From an uncultured Butyrivibrio sp. (GTDB lineage Bacteria > Bacillota > Clostridia > Lachnospirales > Lachnospiraceae), in assembly GCF_947169445.1 (NCBI RefSeq), contig NZ_CAMVPU010000002.1, positions 124,001 through 188,000 of the forward strand: 64,000 bases of DNA. The letters run 5' to 3'. Positions 50,927 through 60,537 of the stretch are shown here, one piece after another. The stretch's first letter is position 1. Every line of letters starts with the position of its first letter. The position numbers were made by a program, and so were the translations under genes. The notes under the pieces are model-generated. The model saw only the letters and a list, made by a program, of their open reading frames with translations. It searched no databases and was not told where the DNA came from.

Positions 50927-51349
50927 AACACTAAATTCCTCCTTGAGTTTGAATGTGTTAGATAAAATAATTGAACGACCAGATATATGTCGTTAGTCCC
51001 ACAATTTTGCTTAGGTCATTGCCCTCGCGAAAAGTGATGTTACAGCAAGAAAATAAAATGGCTATATAAAATTTCTAAAAAAAGTATAAAAAGTGGTCAA
51101 AAACGAAACGCAATTTCGATAGCTTAAGTATGATTTCAATATAATATTTCAAAAATCCCGAGCAATATTTAATGTTTATATAATTCAAAACTGCTGAAAA
51201 TGCCGTAAAACAAGGAAAACCCACAATGAGTTAATTTATATTTAATAGAAATGAATACGAATTTGCGGTAAAATATTAACGTATCCTATATTTTGGGATA
51301 TTACGTGGAATATAGGCTACAATTTGTTTTTACATAATGAGGAGGCAAC
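50927..51349. promoter_or_regulatory. Divergent control region between the surface protein and glgP
   Basis: This 423-base AT-rich gap has no gene. Toward glgP a TACAAT (51318-51323) is preceded by an 8-bp inverted repeat, CCTATATT (51285-51292) and AATATAGG (51309-51316), lying over the -35 region like an operator. On the surface-protein side the minus strand has TTGACC near 51100, and a hairpin ACGAC/GTCGT near 50975-50995 in the leader. A GAGGGCAATGACC stretch near 51020 superficially recalls a riboswitch but lacks the required pairings. Confidence 0.4.
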
Positions 51350-53830
51350 ATGAAGAAAAAGCAGTTATCGTTTGACAAGGATTTGTTCAAGAGAAGTGTG
51401 CAGTACAACGTTAAGACGCTGTATAGAAAGACCATGGAAGAAGCTACACCTCAGGAATTGTATCAGGCTGCAGCTTATGCCATAAAGGATGCCATAGTTG
51501 ATCACTGGATGACCACTCAGAAGGCGGTTTCGGAGCAGGATCCCAAGATTGTTTACTACATGTCCATGGAATTTTTGATGGGCAGAGCCTTTGGTAATAA
51601 CCTTATTAACCTTCAGGCTTATAAGCCGGTAAAAGAGGCACTTGATGAGCTCGGAATCGATGTGAACCTTGTTGAGGATCAGGAACCGGACCCAGCCCTT
51701 GGTAATGGTGGTCTTGGAAGACTTGCCGCATGTTTCCTTGATTCCCTGGCTACACTTGGTTACGTGGCTTATGGCTGTGGTATCAGATATAAATATGGTA
51801 TGTTCCGTCAGAAAATCCAGGACGGTTATCAGGTGGAGGTTCCAGATACCTGGCTTGAAAACGGAAATCCATTTGAACTTAGAAGAAATGAGTACGCAAA
51901 GGAAGTTAAGTTTGGCGGCTATGTAAATATGTACACTGATGAGTATGGCAGAACCATATTCAAGCAGGAGAATTATCAGGTCGTTAGGGCTGTTCCTTAT
52001 GACCTTCCTGTTCTCGGCTATGGAAACGGCGTTGTAGACACCCTTAGAATTTGGGATGCAGAGCCAATCCAGTGCTTCCAGCTTGACTCTTTTGACAAGG
52101 GCGACTATCAGAAGGCTGTTGAGCAGGAGAACCTTGCAAGCCAGCTTTGTGAAGTTCTTTATCCTAACGACAATCATATTGCAGGAAAAGAGCTAAGACT
52201 TAAGCAGCAGTATTTCTTTATCTCTGCCTCTGTTCAGACTGCAATTCAGAGATATTTAAAGAACCACGATGATATCAGAAAGTTCTATGAAAAGGCTGTG
52301 TTCCAGCTTAACGACACACATCCGACAGTTGCTGTAGCTGAGCTTATGCGAATCCTCATGGATGAGTATTACCTTTCATGGGATGAAGCTTGGGACGTTA
52401 CTACCAAGACCTGCTGCTATACCAACCACACCATCATGGCGGAAGCCCTTGAGAAGTGGCCGGTAGATCTTTTCCAGAGACTTCTTCCCAGAATTTATCA
52501 GATTGTTGATGAGATTAATAGAAGATTTGTTGACCAGATCATGCGCACCTATGCCGGATCTCCTGGAATCGATGTGCAGGCCAAGATCCGCAGCATGGCA
52601 ATCCTCTATGATAATCAGGTAAAGATGGCTCACCTTGCTATCGTAGGCGGTCATTCCGTAAACGGTGTTGCCAAGCTCCATACTGAAATCCTGAAGCAGC
52701 GTGAGCTTAGGGATTTCTATGAGATGATGCCTGAGAAGTTCAATAATAAGACTAACGGTATTACCCAGAGAAGATTCCTTATGCATGCAAATCCGCTTCT
52801 TGCAGACTGGGTAACAGAGAAAATCGGTGATGGCTGGATTACAGACCTGTCACAGATGGATAAGTTAAAAGAATTTGTGGATGACAAGAAGGCTCAGGCT
52901 GAATTCATGGAAATCAAGTACAAGAATAAGCAAAGACTTGCCGACTACATCCTTAAGCATAATGGAGTAAAGGTTGATCCTAAGTCTATCTTTGATGTTC
53001 AGGTAAAGAGACTTCATGAGTATAAGAGGCAACTTCTTAATATCCTGACTGTTATGTACAAATACCATGATATCAAGTCTCATCCAAACAAGGACTTCTA
53101 TCCAAAGACCTATATCTTTGGTGCAAAGGCAGCAGCCGGATATCTCACAGCCAAGCTTACAATCAAGCTTATTAACTCCGTTGCGGAAGTTATTAACAAC
53201 GATCCTGATATTAGGGGTAGGCTCAAGGTCGTATTTATCGAGGATTACAGAGTATCCAATGCTGAGCTTATCTTTGCGGCAGCAGATGTTTCCGAGCAGA
53301 TTTCTACTGCAAGTAAGGAAGCATCAGGTACCGGCAACATGAAGATGATGCTTAACGGTGCAGTTACCCTTGGAACAATGGACGGAGCTAACGTTGAGAT
53401 TGTAAATGAGGTAGGCGAAGAAAATGCCTTTATCTTCGGTCTTTCTTCTCAGGAAGTTATGGACTACGAAAGAAATGGCAACTACAATCCTATGGATATC
53501 TACAACAGTGATCCTAACGTTAAGTGCGTGCTGGATATGCTGGTTGATGGAACCTTCTCCAAGGATAGAGAACTTTTCAGACCGCTTTACAATTGCCTTT
53601 TGAACAGGGTTAATTCTAATAAGGCAGACCAGTACTTTATTTTGAAGGATTTTGAGTCCTACATGGAGGCACAGAAGAGAATTTCTGATGCTTATACAGA
53701 TAAGAAGCGCTGGGCTAAGATGGCACTTATGAACACTGCTTGCTGCGGTAAGTTCTCATCAGACAGAACCATCCAGGAATATGTGGATGAGGTATGGCAT
53801 CTTGATAAACTTAACATAGAAGTGAAGTAA
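51350..53830 (+). CDS. glgP: Glycogen/starch phosphorylase
   Basis: The enzyme releases glucose-1-phosphate from alpha-1,4-glucan ends using PLP and phosphate. Family signatures include YYMSMEFLMGRAFGNNL near 62, EDQEPDPALGNGGLGRLAAC at 105-124, and the PLP-lysine motif EASGTGNMKMMLNGA near residue 660. At 826 residues the length is normal. GAGGAGG at 51338-51344 precedes the ATG. It works with the GH13 enzyme at 3.8 kb in intracellular glucan breakdown. Confidence 0.97.
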   Translation: MKKKQLSFDKDLFKRSVQYNVKTLYRKTMEEATPQELYQAAAYAIKDAIVDHWMTTQKAVSEQDPKIVYYMSMEFLMGRAFGNNLINLQAYKPVKEALDELGIDVNLVEDQEPDPALGNGGLGRLAACFLDSLATLGYVAYGCGIRYKYGMFRQKIQDGYQVEVPDTWLENGNPFELRRNEYAKEVKFGGYVNMYTDEYGRTIFKQENYQVVRAVPYDLPVLGYGNGVVDTLRIWDAEPIQCFQLDSFDKGDYQKAVEQENLASQLCEVLYPNDNHIAGKELRLKQQYFFISASVQTAIQRYLKNHDDIRKFYEKAVFQLNDTHPTVAVAELMRILMDEYYLSWDEAWDVTTKTCCYTNHTIMAEALEKWPVDLFQRLLPRIYQIVDEINRRFVDQIMRTYAGSPGIDVQAKIRSMAILYDNQVKMAHLAIVGGHSVNGVAKLHTEILKQRELRDFYEMMPEKFNNKTNGITQRRFLMHANPLLADWVTEKIGDGWITDLSQMDKLKEFVDDKKAQAEFMEIKYKNKQRLADYILKHNGVKVDPKSIFDVQVKRLHEYKRQLLNILTVMYKYHDIKSHPNKDFYPKTYIFGAKAAAGYLTAKLTIKLINSVAEVINNDPDIRGRLKVVFIEDYRVSNAELIFAAADVSEQISTASKEASGTGNMKMMLNGAVTLGTMDGANVEIVNEVGEENAFIFGLSSQEVMDYERNGNYNPMDIYNSDPNVKCVLDMLVDGTFSKDRELFRPLYNCLLNRVNSNKADQYFILKDFESYMEAQKRISDAYTDKKRWAKMALMNTACCGKFSSDRTIQEYVDEVWHLDKLNIEVK

Positions 53831-53850
53831 TGGTGATTTTCTTAGATTTT

Positions 53851-53895
53851 AAAAACAGGTATATGCCTCGCGTTGAGACATATACCTGTTTTTTT
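53851..53895. terminator. Bidirectional terminator, part of a duplicated sequence
   Basis: AAAAACAGGTATATG (53851-53865) pairs perfectly with CATATACCTGTTTTT (53879-53893). It separates glgP from the convergent AraC gene, whose stop codon lies inside the T tract. The same stem and about 15 bases of upstream flank recur at 57504-57579. Confidence 0.9.
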
Positions 53896-54805
53896 AGTTT
53901 GGATCATTTGATTCAAGATGGCGCTCTTCGATGAGCTGTTCTACCTGGTGCAGATGCTCTTCACTACCTTTATTGTCAGCGGTGGGAAGAGATTTGCGGT
54001 AAGCAGAGGGGGATAATCCCTTTTCCTGACGAAAGGCCTTTGAGAAGACCAATGGATCAGAGTAACCGCATGAAATAGCAACGGATTCTATAGGAAGGCT
54101 TGTAAGCTGCAATAGTTCCACAGCCTTTGCAATTCTATAGCGTGATAAGTATTGCTGTGGAGAAATTCCCAAGCTGGTCTGAAACAAAGTGTAAAGGTAG
54201 CTTCTATTAATACATACATAATCAGCGATGTCGGTGACTTTGATTGGGTTGCAGTAGTTGCTGCGGACATAGGCCTGGGCTCGGGTCACGTAGTCATTGG
54301 CACTTCCTGAATCGCTCTTTGGGGTTACGCTAAGACCCGAGGCAATGACTGACAAGAACAGTGACAGTAGCCCGTTCCTTCTAAGCGCATCTTCAACGCT
54401 GAACGTGTTGTGGTCCATCATGTCTTTTACCAGGTTATAAATGTCTTTTGACTTATCACTCTTAAATACAGGCTGTTGCAGTGATAATCCAAGCTGGGAT
54501 ACGATTTCCTGCGCCCGTCTTCCTCCAAACCCAATCCACACATATGTCCAGGGATCATCTTCATCTGCGACATAATATGCAAGTTCGTCCGGTACGATCA
54601 GAAATCCGTATTTTTCGGTTAATGGATATTTTTTTCCTCCGATTGTAAAAGAACCCTTGCCGCTCATTACATAGTGAATCATGAAATGAGGTTTTAATGC
54701 AGGACCAAAGCTATGGCCCGGTTCTGTCTGCGATAAACCGCAGCAATATACATAGAGATCATCGGATTCTTCAGTATTAAAGAGGAGCTTATATGCTTTT
54801 TCCAT
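53894..54805 (-). CDS. AraC-family transcriptional regulator
   Basis: The 303-residue protein has an N-terminal cupin-like sensor (HFMIHYVMSGKGSFTIGGKK at about 40-59, then FLIVPDELAYY). Its C-terminal two-helix-turn-helix domain includes KVTDIADYVCINRSYLYTLF, YRIAKAVELLQLT, and the signature GYSDPLVFSKAFRQEKGLSPSAYRKS. Such regulators usually activate sugar-use genes on binding a carbohydrate. The ATG at 54805 follows GAGGGA on the minus strand; the frame extends to 54823. Its target is not evident, though convergent glgP and the nearby galK-galT are candidates. Confidence 0.92.
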   Translation of the reverse strand: MEKAYKLLFNTEESDDLYVYCCGLSQTEPGHSFGPALKPHFMIHYVMSGKGSFTIGGKKYPLTEKYGFLIVPDELAYYVADEDDPWTYVWIGFGGRRAQEIVSQLGLSLQQPVFKSDKSKDIYNLVKDMMDHNTFSVEDALRRNGLLSLFLSVIASGLSVTPKSDSGSANDYVTRAQAYVRSNYCNPIKVTDIADYVCINRSYLYTLFQTSLGISPQQYLSRYRIAKAVELLQLTSLPIESVAISCGYSDPLVFSKAFRQEKGLSPSAYRKSLPTADNKGSEEHLHQVEQLIEERHLESNDPN

Positions 54806-54930
54806 ATTATTCCCTCGAATCAATCATTGTTTTGTAATCATATTAGCAAGTTAGATGTTATTTAATCAAGGAAAAAACTAGTTTTGGAGCACTTATTTTG
54901 CAGTAATTGTAGCTTTAAAAAATATAAAAA

Positions 54931-54972
54931 AGTAGGTATACTGTTAAATGAGTATGCATCTACCTTTTTTTA
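54931..54972 (+). terminator. Terminator-like hairpin upstream of xpaC
   Basis: AGTAG, ATACT, AGTAT and CTACCT form an imperfect stem with A's before and a TTTTTTT run after. A possible promoter (TTTAAA, 17 bases, TATACT at 54937-54942) overlaps the 5' arm, so the element may be part of the control region rather than a gene end. No plus-strand gene lies just upstream. Confidence 0.4.
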
Positions 54973-55015
54973 TATGATGATGCTAGGTTATTAGGCAGTG
55001 TGGAGGCGAAAAGAG

Positions 55016-56230
55016 TTGGATAAGAATACGCAGGATTTTTTAAATGCGGGAAGTGATATATTAAAAAGTGTTACCAAGGCGATAGACACTAACGACTACA
55101 GCAAATTGGCGGACGAGATCACTAGTACCGTCAAGGCGGTGAGTTTCGAGAGAAAGACCACTTACGCAAGCTCTGTAGGACGGCAGCAGTCAGCCTATAT
55201 GCCGAATGTGAACAGGAGGTTCAAAAAGATTTATCCATTTTTGGCAAAGGGCGTTGGGAAATATGACGGAGTAGTGTCAGCTACCCTTGGAACCACATTT
55301 GGAAGCTTTATGGCAATAGGGCTTTTGGGAGCATTAGCTAGCGGAGCTGCGCCGGCAATCATTACGATGCTGGCACTTACGGGAATATGTGGATTCTTTG
55401 CTGCTTCAGGATTTCGTAAGTTAAGGCTTTCCAAGGCTTTACATAAATATGGCAATATCTTGAAAGATGCGGAGTATTTTACGGTAAGTGATCTTGCTCA
55501 GGCGGCGCTTGAAACAGACGAAAATGTTCGCAAGAATCTAAAGGGTATGCAGAAGATCGGGTATCTGCCAAGAGGAAGATTTGATTCCACAGAGACTACT
55601 TTCATGATCACAGATGCGGCTTACAACATGTACCTTGGTGCAGTTCAGGACAGACTTGCCAGAGAGCAGAGACAGGCTCAGGAACAGGCGATTATGAATC
55701 AGACTGCTAAGAGTACTCCGACAGACAAGGTTCAGAGTATTCTCGACGAGGGCAGGGATTACATTGTTTTTGTCAGACAGATAAATGATGTTATTCCCGA
55801 TACTGAGGAGATGTCCAATAAGCTCTACAGACTTGAGAGCATCATGAACAAGATCTTTGAACAGGTGAAAAAAGATCCTTCAACAGCGGACGATCTTCAC
55901 AAGCTTATGAATTATTATCTTCCTACTACCAGAAAGCTTTTAACAGCGTATGTTGAGCTTGATAGGCAGGCAGGTAATGGTGAAAATGTTCAGCAGACTA
56001 AGATGGAAATCGATGCGGTCATGGATACGATAAACGAAGCTTTTGAAAAGCTTCTGGATTCTCTTTTCCAGGATATGGCTTGGGATATTTCCTCAGATAT
56101 TTCAGTAATGAAGACTATGATGGCACAGGATGGTCTTACTGATGATGGAATGTCTATAGCAGCAGCTTCTGCAGGTGGTGCTATGGCACAGGCTCAGCAG
56201 GGTGCAGTTCTTGAATTTGACAGGAAATAA
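55016..56230 (+). CDS. XpaC-like 5-bromo-4-chloroindolyl phosphate hydrolysis family protein
   Basis: The 404-residue protein has a polar N-terminal part, then one or two hydrophobic segments at about 90-130 (GSFMAIGLLGALASGAAPAI), followed by a helical cytoplasmic region. It matches the XpaC family, which is regularly encoded next to TelA-like proteins, as here; biochemical function is unknown. TTG 55016 is chosen as start because GGAGG at 55002-55006 lies nine bases upstream. A GTG at 54998 in frame precedes that site and cannot use it. Confidence 0.82.
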   Translation: MDKNTQDFLNAGSDILKSVTKAIDTNDYSKLADEITSTVKAVSFERKTTYASSVGRQQSAYMPNVNRRFKKIYPFLAKGVGKYDGVVSATLGTTFGSFMAIGLLGALASGAAPAIITMLALTGICGFFAASGFRKLRLSKALHKYGNILKDAEYFTVSDLAQAALETDENVRKNLKGMQKIGYLPRGRFDSTETTFMITDAAYNMYLGAVQDRLAREQRQAQEQAIMNQTAKSTPTDKVQSILDEGRDYIVFVRQINDVIPDTEEMSNKLYRLESIMNKIFEQVKKDPSTADDLHKLMNYYLPTTRKLLTAYVELDRQAGNGENVQQTKMEIDAVMDTINEAFEKLLDSLFQDMAWDISSDISVMKTMMAQDGLTDDGMSIAAASAGGAMAQAQQGAVLEFDRK

Positions 56231-56285
56231 TCAGGGTTCAACTGATTCTTATATGAAAAAAGTATTTTTTTAGGAGGTTTATGTA

Positions 56286-57452
56286 ATGGGAGAAGATTTT
56301 AATTTCGACGCAGCTCCGGCTGCACCATCATTATCTTTTGGAGAAGAGTCACCTGCAGCTGCAGCAGTGCAGGAAGCTCCGGTAGAACCACAGAAAGAAA
56401 AGGATAATGGTAATCTTGCTATGGAGGCACAGCTTTCAGCAGAAGAACTGAAGCAGGTTGATGATTTTTCCAAGCAGATTGATATCAGCAATACAACCGG
56501 AATCATGAATTATGGTGTCGGAACACAGAAGAAGCTTGCTGATTTCTCTGAGAAGGCCATCGACAATGTGCGTACCAAGGATATGGGTCAGGTTGGCGAC
56601 ATGATTACTAATCTCGTTACTCAGCTTAAGAGCTTTGAGATAATGGAGGATGAAAAGGGAATTAAGGCTCTTTTCAAAAAGAGTGCCAACAAGATTGAGG
56701 GAATGAAGGCTAAATACAGCAAGGTTGAGACAAATGTTGAAACTATTGCCAACGAGCTTGAAAAGCATCAGGTTACACTTATGAAGGACGTTGAGCTCCT
56801 TGACAGAATGTATGACCTTAACCTCAATTATTACAAAGAGCTTACAATGTACATTCTTGCAGGTAAGAAGAGACTTGAAGAAGAGAGAAGCACAACTCTC
56901 GTAGAGCTTCAGAAGAAAGCTGAAGCGTCAGGTCTTCCTGAGGATGCTGAGAAGGCAAAAGATTTTGCTAACAAGTGTGACAGATTCGAGAAGAAAATTT
57001 ATGATCTGGAGCTCACAAGAACAATTGCTATGCAGACTGGCCCTCAGATTCGTATGGTCCAGAGTTCAGACACAGTTATGGCTGAGAAGATTCAGTCCAC
57101 AATCGTTAACACAATTCCTCTTTGGAAGAACCAGATGGTTATCGCAATCGGAATTGAGCATGCAACACAGGCTGCTCAGGCAGAGCGTGAGGTTAACGAT
57201 ATGACTAATAAGCTTCTTAAAGCTAATGCAGATGCTCTTAAGGTTGCAACAATTGAGAGCGCTAAAGAGGCTGAGAGAGGAATTGTTGATATCGAGACAC
57301 TTAAGCATACAAATGAGTCTCTTATCACAACTCTTGACGAAGTGCTCAAGATTCAGACAGAAGGTAAAGCAAAGCGTCGTGAAGCTGAGGCAGAGCTTGC
57401 TCAGATTGAGGCACAGCTCAAGGATAAGCTTCTTCAGGCAGCAAAGCAGTGA
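56286..57452 (+). CDS. TelA-family toxic anion resistance protein
   Basis: The 388-residue soluble protein is nearly all helical. An N-terminal Ala/Pro/Glu-rich linker (about 1-45) precedes a TelA domain with MNYGVGTQKKLADFSEKAID near 72, LEKHQVTLMKDVELLDRMYD near 158 and a long C-terminal coiled coil (KAKRREAEAELAQIEAQLKD). TelA proteins were linked to tellurite resistance and to envelope stress; the mechanism is not established. AGGAGG lies upstream of ATG 56286. It is 55 bases after xpaC and ends before the terminator at 57521. Confidence 0.9.
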   Translation: MGEDFNFDAAPAAPSLSFGEESPAAAAVQEAPVEPQKEKDNGNLAMEAQLSAEELKQVDDFSKQIDISNTTGIMNYGVGTQKKLADFSEKAIDNVRTKDMGQVGDMITNLVTQLKSFEIMEDEKGIKALFKKSANKIEGMKAKYSKVETNVETIANELEKHQVTLMKDVELLDRMYDLNLNYYKELTMYILAGKKRLEEERSTTLVELQKKAEASGLPEDAEKAKDFANKCDRFEKKIYDLELTRTIAMQTGPQIRMVQSSDTVMAEKIQSTIVNTIPLWKNQMVIAIGIEHATQAAQAEREVNDMTNKLLKANADALKVATIESAKEAERGIVDIETLKHTNESLITTLDEVLKIQTEGKAKRREAEAELAQIEAQLKDKLLQAAKQ

Positions 57453-57520
57453 TACCGGACGGATAAAGAACAGTATTAGTATTTGCGCTCGCGTTTTGGC
57501 GTCGTGATTTTCTAAATTTA

Positions 57521-57580
57521 AAAAACAGGTATATGTCTCATTTCATGTTATTCAGAGAAATCGGCATATACCTGTTTTTT
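57521..57580 (+). terminator. Terminator of xpaC-telA, copy of the glgP terminator
   Basis: AAAAACAGGTATATG (57521-57535) pairs with CATATACCTGTTTTT (57565-57579), followed by more T's. The stem is identical to that at 53851, but the loop is longer (29 bases). Confidence 0.88.
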
Positions 57581-57599
57581 TGTAACAAAATATAACATA

Positions 57600-57628
57600 T
57601 TGACAGGTAATGAAAACAAAGAGATATT
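57600..57628 (+). promoter_or_regulatory. Promoter of galK-galT
   Basis: TTGACA (57600-57605), 17 bases, then GATATT (57623-57628). The leader to galK is about 85 bases and AT-rich; no operator repeat is obvious. Confidence 0.55.
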
Positions 57629-57720
57629 TATAAATATATAGCAAGATTATATAGTAATAGCAAGAGTAGTAGTCAGATACTTATTGAAATGTTAACAAAT
57701 ATAGATATTAGGAGGGTTTT

Positions 57721-58902
57721 ATGATCGATCAGAACATGAAGCAGTCAGTGCTTGAGAATTTTGAGAAGGTTTTTGGGAAGAAGGAAGGCGTTAAGACATA
57801 TTTTGCTCCGGGAAGAGTAAATCTTATCGGTGAGCATACTGATTATAATGGTGGTCATGTTTTTCCATGCGCACTTACAATCGGAACTTATGCAGCAGTA
57901 GCCAAGAGAGATGATCGTATGGTTCAGTTCTACTCAGTGAACCAGGATAGATTTGGAGTATATGGAGTTTCTCTTGATGATGTTGAGACAATCAATGAGA
58001 AGGCTGGATGGACCAACTATCCAATAGGCGTTATCTGGGCATTTGCAAAACGTGGCTTTAAGCTTGATAAGGGATTTGATATGGTTATCAACGGCAACAT
58101 CCCTAATGGCTCAGGCCTTTCATCTTCAGCATCTCTTGAAGTACTTACAGGCTTCATCTTAAGAGATATTTATGGCTTTGACGTTACTAATCAGGATATT
58201 GCTCTTATTGGACAGTATTCAGAGAATAACTATAATGGCTGCAACTGTGGAATCATGGATCAGTTTGCATCAGCAATGGGAAAAGAGAACAACGCTATCT
58301 TCCTTGATACTGCTGATCTTTCCTATGAATATGCTCCAATCAAGCTTGATGGTGCAAAGATTGTAATCGCTAATACTAATAAGAAGCATAAGCTTACAGA
58401 TTCTCAGTACAATGCTAGACGCAGCATGTGTGAGGAAGCACTGGCTATCCTTCAGAAGACAGTTGATATAAAGGGACTTGGAGATCTTTCTATTGAGGAG
58501 TTTGAGGCTCACAAGGATGTTCTTACAGATCCTGATATGCAGAAGAAGGCTAAGCATGCAGTTTATGAGAACCAGCGTACAATTGAGGCAGTTAAGGCAC
58601 TTAAGGCTGGAGATATTGAGCACTTTGGAGAACTTATGAGACAGTCTCATGAGTCACTTCGTGATGATTATGATGTTACCGGAGTTGAGCTTGATACCCT
58701 TGCTGAAGAGGCATGGAAGATTCCGGGAGTTATCGGATCTCGTATGACAGGCGGCGGATTTGGCGGCTGCACAGTTTCAATTGTTAAGGCTGAAGCTGTT
58801 GAGAACTTCAAGAAGACCGTTGGAGAGAATTACCTTAAGAAGATTGGCTATGAAGCTACATTCTATACAGTAGAAATCGGTGGAGGCCCACAGGTTATCT
58901 AA
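57721..58902 (+). CDS. galK: Galactokinase
   Basis: GalK phosphorylates alpha-D-galactose at C1 with ATP, the first committed Leloir step. The GHMP-kinase motifs are intact: the galactose-binding GRVNLIGEHTDYNGG at about 30-44, the ATP loop PNGSGLSSSASLE near 128-140, and MTGGGFGGCTVSI near 342. At 393 residues the length is typical. AGGAGGG precedes the ATG. galT follows after 52 bases in the same transcript. Confidence 0.97.
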   Translation: MIDQNMKQSVLENFEKVFGKKEGVKTYFAPGRVNLIGEHTDYNGGHVFPCALTIGTYAAVAKRDDRMVQFYSVNQDRFGVYGVSLDDVETINEKAGWTNYPIGVIWAFAKRGFKLDKGFDMVINGNIPNGSGLSSSASLEVLTGFILRDIYGFDVTNQDIALIGQYSENNYNGCNCGIMDQFASAMGKENNAIFLDTADLSYEYAPIKLDGAKIVIANTNKKHKLTDSQYNARRSMCEEALAILQKTVDIKGLGDLSIEEFEAHKDVLTDPDMQKKAKHAVYENQRTIEAVKALKAGDIEHFGELMRQSHESLRDDYDVTGVELDTLAEEAWKIPGVIGSRMTGGGFGGCTVSIVKAEAVENFKKTVGENYLKKIGYEATFYTVEIGGGPQVI

Positions 58903-58954
58903 AGAAAGATACTTTGAGTACACGCGCGGTAATAGATTTGGAAAGGAACAGATG

Positions 58955-60487
58955 ATGATTCAGGAATCAGTTAAAAAGTTAGTTGCATATGCCCTCAGAA
59001 CAGGACTTATAGAAAAAGAAGATATCATATTTACAGTTAATTCTCTTTTGATTGAGCTTAATCTGGATAGTGCTGAATTCGAAATAGCTGAAATAGAGAA
59101 GTGTGCCACAGAGATTCCGGCAGATGACAAGCAGCTTGGACAGTATCTGGAGTCTGTTCTTAAGGATATCGATGATTACGCTGTAGCAAACGGCATTATA
59201 GAAAATGATAGCGTTGTATATAGAGATCTTTTTGATACAAAGCTCATGGGGCTTATGGTAGAAAGACCAAGTGCTATCATCAAAAAGTTTAATGAAAAAT
59301 ATGCTAAGAGCCCGCAGGATGCAACAGATTATTACTATAATCTTTCCAAGAACAGCGATTACATCAGAAGATACCGAATTTCCAAAGATATGAAGTGGGT
59401 TGCTCCGACAGAATATGGCGATCTTGATATCACGATCAATCTGTCCAAGCCGGAAAAAGATCCTAAGGCAATAGCCGCAGCCAGAAATGCCAAGCAGAGC
59501 GGCTATCCTAAATGTCAGCTTTGTTGGGAAAATGAGGGATATTCGGGAAGAGTGGATCATCCTGCAAGAGAAAATCACAGGATCATTCCGGTGACAATCC
59601 AGAATTCAAAGTGGGGATTCCAGTATTCACCCTATGTTTACTATAATGAGCACTGTATTGTTTTCAATTCACAGCACATTCCGATGAAGATAGAGCACAA
59701 TACATTTTGTAAGCTCTTTGACTTTGTTAAACAGTTTCCACATTATTTTGTTGGCTCCAACGCGGATCTTCCTATAGTTGGTGGATCAATTTTAAGTCAT
59801 GACCATTTCCAGGGAGGACATTATACCTTTGCAATGGCTAAAGCTCCTGTGGAAAGAAGCTTTGTGGTAGAAGGATTTGAGGATGTTTCAAGCGGTATTG
59901 TGAAATGGCCGATGTCTGTCATCAGACTTTCAGGAAAAGATACCGACAGGATTATTGCTCTTGCAGATGTGATCCTTAATAAGTGGAGAGGATATACAGA
60001 TGAGGCGGCATTTGTTTTTGCTGAGACTGATGGTGTTCCTCACAATACTATTACTCCTATAGCCAGAAAGAACGGCGAGAATTATGAGCTGGATCTTGTT
60101 CTTAGGAATAACATAACCACAGACGAGCATCCACTTGGTGTTTATCATCCTCACGCTCAGCTTCATCATATCAAAAAGGAGAACATCGGACTTATCGAGG
60201 TTATGGGACTGGCTGTTCTTCCTGCAAGACTCAAGGAGGAAATGGCTCAGCTTAAAGATGCAATTCTGGAAGGCAAGGACCTTCGTGCTGATGAAATTCT
60301 TACTAAGCACGCAGATTGGGTTGATGCTTTTATGAAGAAATACGATTCTGTAACAAAGGAAAATATAGATGAGATTGTTCAGAATGAAATTGGTGAAGTG
60401 TTTATGCATGTCCTTGAGGATGCAGGTGTTTACAAGCGCACACAGGAAGGACAGGCAGCATTCGACAGATTTACAAAGAGTTTATAA
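58955..60487 (+). CDS. galT: Galactose-1-phosphate uridylyltransferase, class II
   Basis: GalT exchanges UMP between UDP-glucose and galactose-1-phosphate. This is the large Firmicutes type (about 510 residues) rather than the 350-residue E. coli type. The LSHDHFQGGHYTFAMAKAP block near 282-300 and HPHAQLHHIKKENIGLIEVM near 395-414 are class II signatures. Frames opening at GTG 58880 run inside galK. ATG 58955 is preferred over ATG 58952 because AAAGGA then has 7-base spacing. No epimerase (galE) lies nearby. Confidence 0.94.
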   Translation: MIQESVKKLVAYALRTGLIEKEDIIFTVNSLLIELNLDSAEFEIAEIEKCATEIPADDKQLGQYLESVLKDIDDYAVANGIIENDSVVYRDLFDTKLMGLMVERPSAIIKKFNEKYAKSPQDATDYYYNLSKNSDYIRRYRISKDMKWVAPTEYGDLDITINLSKPEKDPKAIAAARNAKQSGYPKCQLCWENEGYSGRVDHPARENHRIIPVTIQNSKWGFQYSPYVYYNEHCIVFNSQHIPMKIEHNTFCKLFDFVKQFPHYFVGSNADLPIVGGSILSHDHFQGGHYTFAMAKAPVERSFVVEGFEDVSSGIVKWPMSVIRLSGKDTDRIIALADVILNKWRGYTDEAAFVFAETDGVPHNTITPIARKNGENYELDLVLRNNITTDEHPLGVYHPHAQLHHIKKENIGLIEVMGLAVLPARLKEEMAQLKDAILEGKDLRADEILTKHADWVDAFMKKYDSVTKENIDEIVQNEIGEVFMHVLEDAGVYKRTQEGQAAFDRFTKSL

Positions 60488-60498
60488 TGAGAATTTAC

Positions 60499-60524
60499 AA
60501 GGGCTGCCTTTCGAGGCAGCCCTT
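60499..60524. terminator. Hairpin after galT
   Basis: AAGGGCTGCCT pairs perfectly with AGGCAGCCCTT around TTCG, a very stable tetraloop. The T tail is poor (GTTGC). It lies between convergent galT and the TPR-like gene. Confidence 0.55.
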
Positions 60525-60537
60525 GTTGCAAATTTTC

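Noticed and set aside
50975..51045. Possible cyclic di-GMP riboswitch in the leader of the surface protein (GAGGGCAATGACC and GTGGGAC on the minus strand)
   Set aside because: The GGGC strand has no GCCC partner and the GAAA tetraloop and receptor of the GEMM-I fold are missing. Only a simple ACGAC/GTCGT hairpin can be drawn.
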